A stretch of 64,000 nt of DNA, from assembly GCA_018105865.1 (NCBI GenBank), contig CM030851.1:9395828-9459827 (forward strand), in the 5' to 3' direction. Positions 62,039 to 64,000 of this stretch are shown piece by piece. The notes below the pieces were generated by a model. The model had not been told where the DNA came from, made no database searches, and worked only from the letters and a program-made list of their open reading frames with translations. Position 1 is the stretch's first letter. Each line of letters begins with the position of its first letter. Made by a program: the position numbers and the translations under genes. The stretch is from Metaphire vulgaris. Lineage: Eukaryota; Annelida; Clitellata; Crassiclitellata; Megascolecidae.

Positions 62039-63008
62039 GCAGTAATAGTAAGTGGCAGTAGTCGTGGTGGTGGTAGTAGTAGTAGTAGTAGCAGCAGCAG
62101 CAGTAGCAGCAGTAGTTGTAGCAGTAGTAGTAGTAGTAGTAGTGGCATCTTCACAGCAGCCATTTCAGAGACAAGTTTTAGTAGTAGTAGCATTTTCACC
62201 GCCATTTCGAGACATTTTTGTAGCGCCGTGAGCAAGTCGAGCTATGGTCAAAGTCACTGGCACTTTGAGATTATCGCGGCAACATTTTCCGACTGTTTTG
62301 ACGATTATTGCTTTCAATTCCTCCTGTCAATGGGAGTCGATACATGGTTTTACTGTGCAACATTTATCTTATTTCAGATCTTATAAACTTCCCTTCAATC
62401 GGGGGACCTCCGAGATCTGCAGCCGGAAGCAACAACAGCGTTTATCAATTATCCGGGAATATATCGGAGGTATGTTCCTAAGATAAAATCCCTCGAAAAT
62501 GTCTTCAACAATTGGTCTCATCGATTTCAAATTTATATTTATCACTATTAACGAAAACAAAATGGCATCTGAACCAAGATTCTTCTGCATTTGAAGCATT
62601 GACCAAGCTAAGTACTAACAAAGGCGGATTCGTTCAACGAAAGGACCTTCAAAATAATCAAATCAATTATCAGTTTACTAAACTACAGATCGTGGTTTCT
62701 ATGCAAATAATGAATAACTCTTCCAAAAACTACGCAGTGACTATTCTAAGGTTCAAACCCACGACCCTGAGGTCAAAGGGTAAGACGCATCCGCTCCGAG
62801 AGCATTTCGTTTGTCCTATGGTCTCAAGCAATGTTGTTTCTCTGTGCTGTAGTACCGAGCCGCTGACGGGACTGTGTACGCCATGATGCCGAAGCAAAGC
62901 GAAGAGCGCAGAGCAGCGAACGCTTCGCTTCCAACGAGACCTTCAACACTCGATCAACCCATCTATGCCAGCATAGACCACACGACTCCAAGAACGTCAA
63001 GGATGTAA
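56825..63008 (+). CDS. Ig-superfamily receptor locus C (three Ig, TM, short tyrosine tail)
   Basis: Eight exons: 56825-56861, 57242-57559, 58339-58677, 58911-59192, 60263-60382, 61187-61249, 62378-62469 and 62853-63008. Junctions are phase 1 except the last (phase 0). The lengths sum to 1407 nt, giving 468 aa plus stop. Layout: signal ~1-18, V-like Ig 13-118, four-cysteine Ig-like domain 119-231, I-set/C2-like Ig 232-325, TM about 332-355, tail 356-468. Tail tyrosines: VYQL (409), EYRA (418), VYAMM (426, a YxxM PI3K-type site) and IYASI (455, YxxI). Exons 2-4 are near-duplicates of locus D; exons 5-8 are unrelated to D, but exon 8 is homologous to the orphan exon at 40981. Intron 2 contains a hAT MITE absent from D. 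The exon 6 donor (GTTGGC) is weak. Probable cell-surface recognition receptor. Confidence 0.8.
57242..57559 (+). CDS. Locus C exon 2: V-like Ig domain
   Basis: 318 nt. VTMTCDL, VSWDH, YSVGGTIPG and AGLYRCSAKG give the Ig core. The acceptor AAATGAAAG is poorer than that of locus D (AAATTGCAG), although a T-rich tract precedes it. Donor GTACGC is identical to D. Confidence 0.85.
57656..58143. mobile_element. hAT-type MITE (488 bp) in intron 2 of locus C
   Basis: Ends CAGTGTTGTAAAGTATTTAA and inverted CAGTGTTGTAATAAATACTT; perfect TTCACAGG at 57648-57655 and 58144-58151. The body consists mostly of AAGTATTTAAATACT words. The corresponding site in locus D (around 46560) is empty. Confidence 0.9.
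58339..58677 (+). CDS. Locus C exon 3: four-cysteine Ig-like domain
   Basis: 339 nt; acceptor TCATTTTCAG, donor GTAAGT. Cysteines in LICNF, LRCDV, NDCEK and NSCLR; closes NYNYSWELPTTQLF. Twelve of about 113 residues differ from locus D, so the domain is under similar constraint to the V domain. Confidence 0.85.
58911..59192 (+). CDS. Locus C exon 4: third Ig domain (I-set/C2-like)
   Basis: 282 nt; acceptor ATGTGACTAG, donor GTAATG. LTCEAD, FEWRDK and FTVSCRAIN mark the Ig core. Eleven of 94 residues differ from locus D. This is the last exon homologous between C and D. Confidence 0.85.
59505..60076. mobile_element. Unclassified repeat in intron 4 of locus C
   Basis: Starts near AACTAGAAAGATGCTCGCTT with a GCTCGCTTCGCTCGC tandem, and holds paired copies of GCATCGCGACGYAAGGACTAAACGGTCTAAACCGTC and of GAACAATTGTTACCAATAGC. 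The right side is CAATCAGAACGCTTGAAGG and TATTATAGATGAGG. It has no terminal inverted repeat; it could be Helitron-like, but I cannot confirm the ends. Confidence 0.5.
60263..60382 (+). CDS. Locus C exon 5: transmembrane segment
   Basis: 120 nt, phase 1 in and out; acceptor CAACCTTCAG, donor GTAAGC. A short stalk EDPKPW, then MMPVVIALAVTAFLLFVVFL and LLRF. No charged residue lies inside the helix. Unlike D, there is no poly-arginine stop-transfer. Confidence 0.8.
60470..60768. mobile_element. hAT-type MITE (299 bp), intron 5 of locus C
   Basis: Ends CAGAGGAGTCATTTGGGG and inverted CAGTGGCGTCATTTCACAC; flanks CCCGATAT (60462-60469) and CCCGATAG (60769-60776) match at seven of eight. The interior AAAATTTGCCAAAATT words match 32028-32215. 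Confidence 0.8.
61187..61249 (+). CDS. Locus C exon 6: cytoplasmic segment
   Basis: 63 nt, phase 1 in and out. Acceptor TTTTATTTTCAG is strong and donor GTTGGC is weak. Encodes a polar stretch QVLPNGEEIQMEQRRNENVN without tyrosine. If the donor is not used, translation stops at 61281-61283 after about ten more residues, giving a tail without tyrosines. Confidence 0.6.
61790..62145. repeat. (AGT)n / (AAT)n / (CAT)n compound microsatellite
   Basis: Long AGT, then AAT, then AGT/AGC arrays, with CATCAT words at the left edge. It lies in intron 6 of locus C. The long poly-serine and poly-threonine frames here are products of the repeat. Confidence 0.95.
62378..62469 (+). CDS. Locus C exon 7: cytoplasmic segment with VYQL
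   Basis: 92 nt, phase 1 in, phase 0 out; acceptor CTTATTTCAG, donor GTATGT. Encodes a glycine/proline/serine-rich stretch ending in NNSVYQLSGNISE. The phase change to 0 matches the phase-0 start of exon 8 and of the orphan exon 40981. Confidence 0.65.
62853..63008 (+). CDS. Locus C exon 8: final tyrosine-motif exon
   Basis: Acceptor CTCTGTGCTGTAG, phase 0, 51 residues and TAA. YRAADGTVYAMMP near the start and QPIYASIDH near the end are both conserved in the orphan exon at 40981-41148. VYAMM fits YxxM and IYASI fits YxxI. It was identified by homology between these two exons. Confidence 0.75.
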   Translation, partial: YRAADGTVYAMMPKQSEERRAANASLPTRPSTLDQPIYASIDHTTPRTSRM

Positions 63009-63019
63009 CTCCATCTATC

Positions 63020-63260
63020 CACGTGTCTGACTATCTGCCTGTCTGTCTCGCCATCTGTCTGTCTTTCTGTCCTCCGTCCGCCCGTCCATCTATCTATCTA
63101 TCCATCTACCTACCTACTATCCATCCATCCATCCATTTCCTCATCTATCTATCGATCCATCCATCCGTCCGTCCATCCATTTATATTTATCCATTAATTC
63201 GTCCATTTGTCTGGCTGACTATAATCTGTTTGTCTATCTGCCCGTCTCTCTGCCTGTCTC
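63020..63260. repeat. CCAT/CTGT/CTAT simple repeats
   Basis: Degenerate arrays of CTGTCTGTC, ATCTATCTATC and CCATCCATCC, directly 3' of the locus C stop codon, so probably within its 3' UTR or just beyond it. The open frame is a by-product of the repeat. Confidence 0.85.
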
Positions 63261-63419
63261 TTTACTCGAGAAGCTGTCACCGATAAAGAATACCTTAGAA
63301 GTTAGAATCAACGGCATTAGCCATATTCATAATCGAAACTGATAAACGTCCCAAGTGGAAACGGACTTTGAAGCAGGTCATATGTTATTCAAGCTTTGGC
63401 TATTTGCGGGCGAAGTATA

Positions 63420-63575
63420 TTATTATTATTATTATTCTGGACGATTTTTATAGCGCCGTAACATAGTTAGGCTAATACTAAAATCAAAAGCGATTTGACA
63501 GCGTGTCAATGAAGGTCAAAATGGCGATGTTAAAAATCCATTCGGACGACAAAATAAACTCGCTGCCTCATCTTG
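63420..63575. repeat. Repeat tail TATAGCGCCGTAACATAG
   Basis: (ATT)n, then ATTTTTATAGCGCCGTAACATAG and a body shared with 33520-33650 (AAAATCAAAAGCG, AAGGTCAAAATGGCGATGTTAAA). The form resembles a minus-strand LINE 3' end, like the TATAGCGCCAC end at 15755. Confidence 0.6.
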
Positions 63576-64000
63576 TACAGATGATCAACATTTTAATTCC
63601 ATCGGCAACTGAGGAGGAAGATTAAGCAGAAGTATTAACCCCAAAGCGATCAGAGTGACCTCATTGCTGCATGACAGCGTCGCAAATTCATGATTTTGCA
63701 GCGTTTCATTCTTAGATCAATTTCTCATTAGAGGCTCCTATAGAAAATCATAATCTCTAGTCTTGCTAAGGGACCATGGATGGTACTTTTAAATATCCTA
63801 GAGTAGATGAATCCATTGATATCGTTTTATCATTGCTGCTTTTGACAATTTCTGCTATTTAAGCTGTATCAGTAGTTGTAAACAGACCAGGTTAGAAACT
63901 TTCTTAGACGGAATAATTCAGTAAATCGTACAATTAGAAGCCTGTCAATCATGTCCAATGGACTTAATTCGCAGTTATCGGCATGAATGGTCTTTTGCGC
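63576..64000. other. No feature recognised
   Basis: AT-rich sequence downstream of locus C with no domain, repeat terminus or plausible exon. Confidence 0.5.

Noticed and set aside
61792..62235. Long threonine/tyrosine and serine/asparagine frames on both strands
   Set aside because: They are translations of AGT/AAT arrays in intron 6 of locus C.

Overview
This is a window of an animal nuclear genome: split genes with GT/AG introns, many non-LTR retrotransposons, tRNA- and 5S-derived SINEs, and DNA-transposon MITEs. The sequence does not identify the species. Invertebrate is most likely, and the repeat flavour and Ig-receptor content suggest a marine, perhaps echinoderm-like, deuterostome. 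A cnidarian-type allorecognition locus cannot be excluded. All exon borders were found by eye from splice sites, reading phase and comparison among paralogues.

The main content is a cluster of immunoglobulin-superfamily receptor genes built from phase-1 exons: signal peptide, V-like Ig, a four-cysteine Ig-like domain, sometimes a third Ig, a transmembrane (TM) segment, then a tyrosine-rich tail. Five loci are visible. Locus A (-) has a signal exon at 11770-11818 and two Ig exons at 2776-4238; its 3' part is broken up by retrotransposons. Locus B (+, 17827-25233) has a signal, two Ig domains and a TM. Locus E (+) has only a signal exon (34595-34655) and a tail exon (40981-41148). Locus D (-, 43895-47424) is complete and predicts 550 aa. 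Locus C (+, 56825-63008) is complete and predicts 468 aa.

C and D are a divergently transcribed inverted duplicate. Their three Ig exons are equal in length and about 88-90% identical in protein by eye count, but their TM segments and tails are unrelated. The homology stops inside the intron after the third Ig exon. D carries an ITAM-spaced YxxL pair. C carries YxxM and YxxI motifs and shares a final-exon type with orphan locus E. This is the layout of paired receptors: the same ectodomain joined to different signalling tails.

Outside the receptors there is one intronless NHL beta-propeller reading frame (27965-28847) with a degenerate partial duplicate just downstream. Most of the rest is mobile DNA: a LINE with a 2A-like motif (6.84-10.3 kb), other LINEs (15.7-17.6, 18.1-20.5, 21.2-22.2, 36.1-36.9, 37.7-39.3 and 51.8-52.5 kb), tRNA-SINEs that share a 3' tail with one LINE family, two 5S-derived SINEs, and at least fifteen hAT-type MITEs with visible 8-bp target duplications. 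Harbinger-like and pogo/mariner-like MITEs and long trinucleotide arrays make up the remainder. Several insertions are nested and give relative ages.
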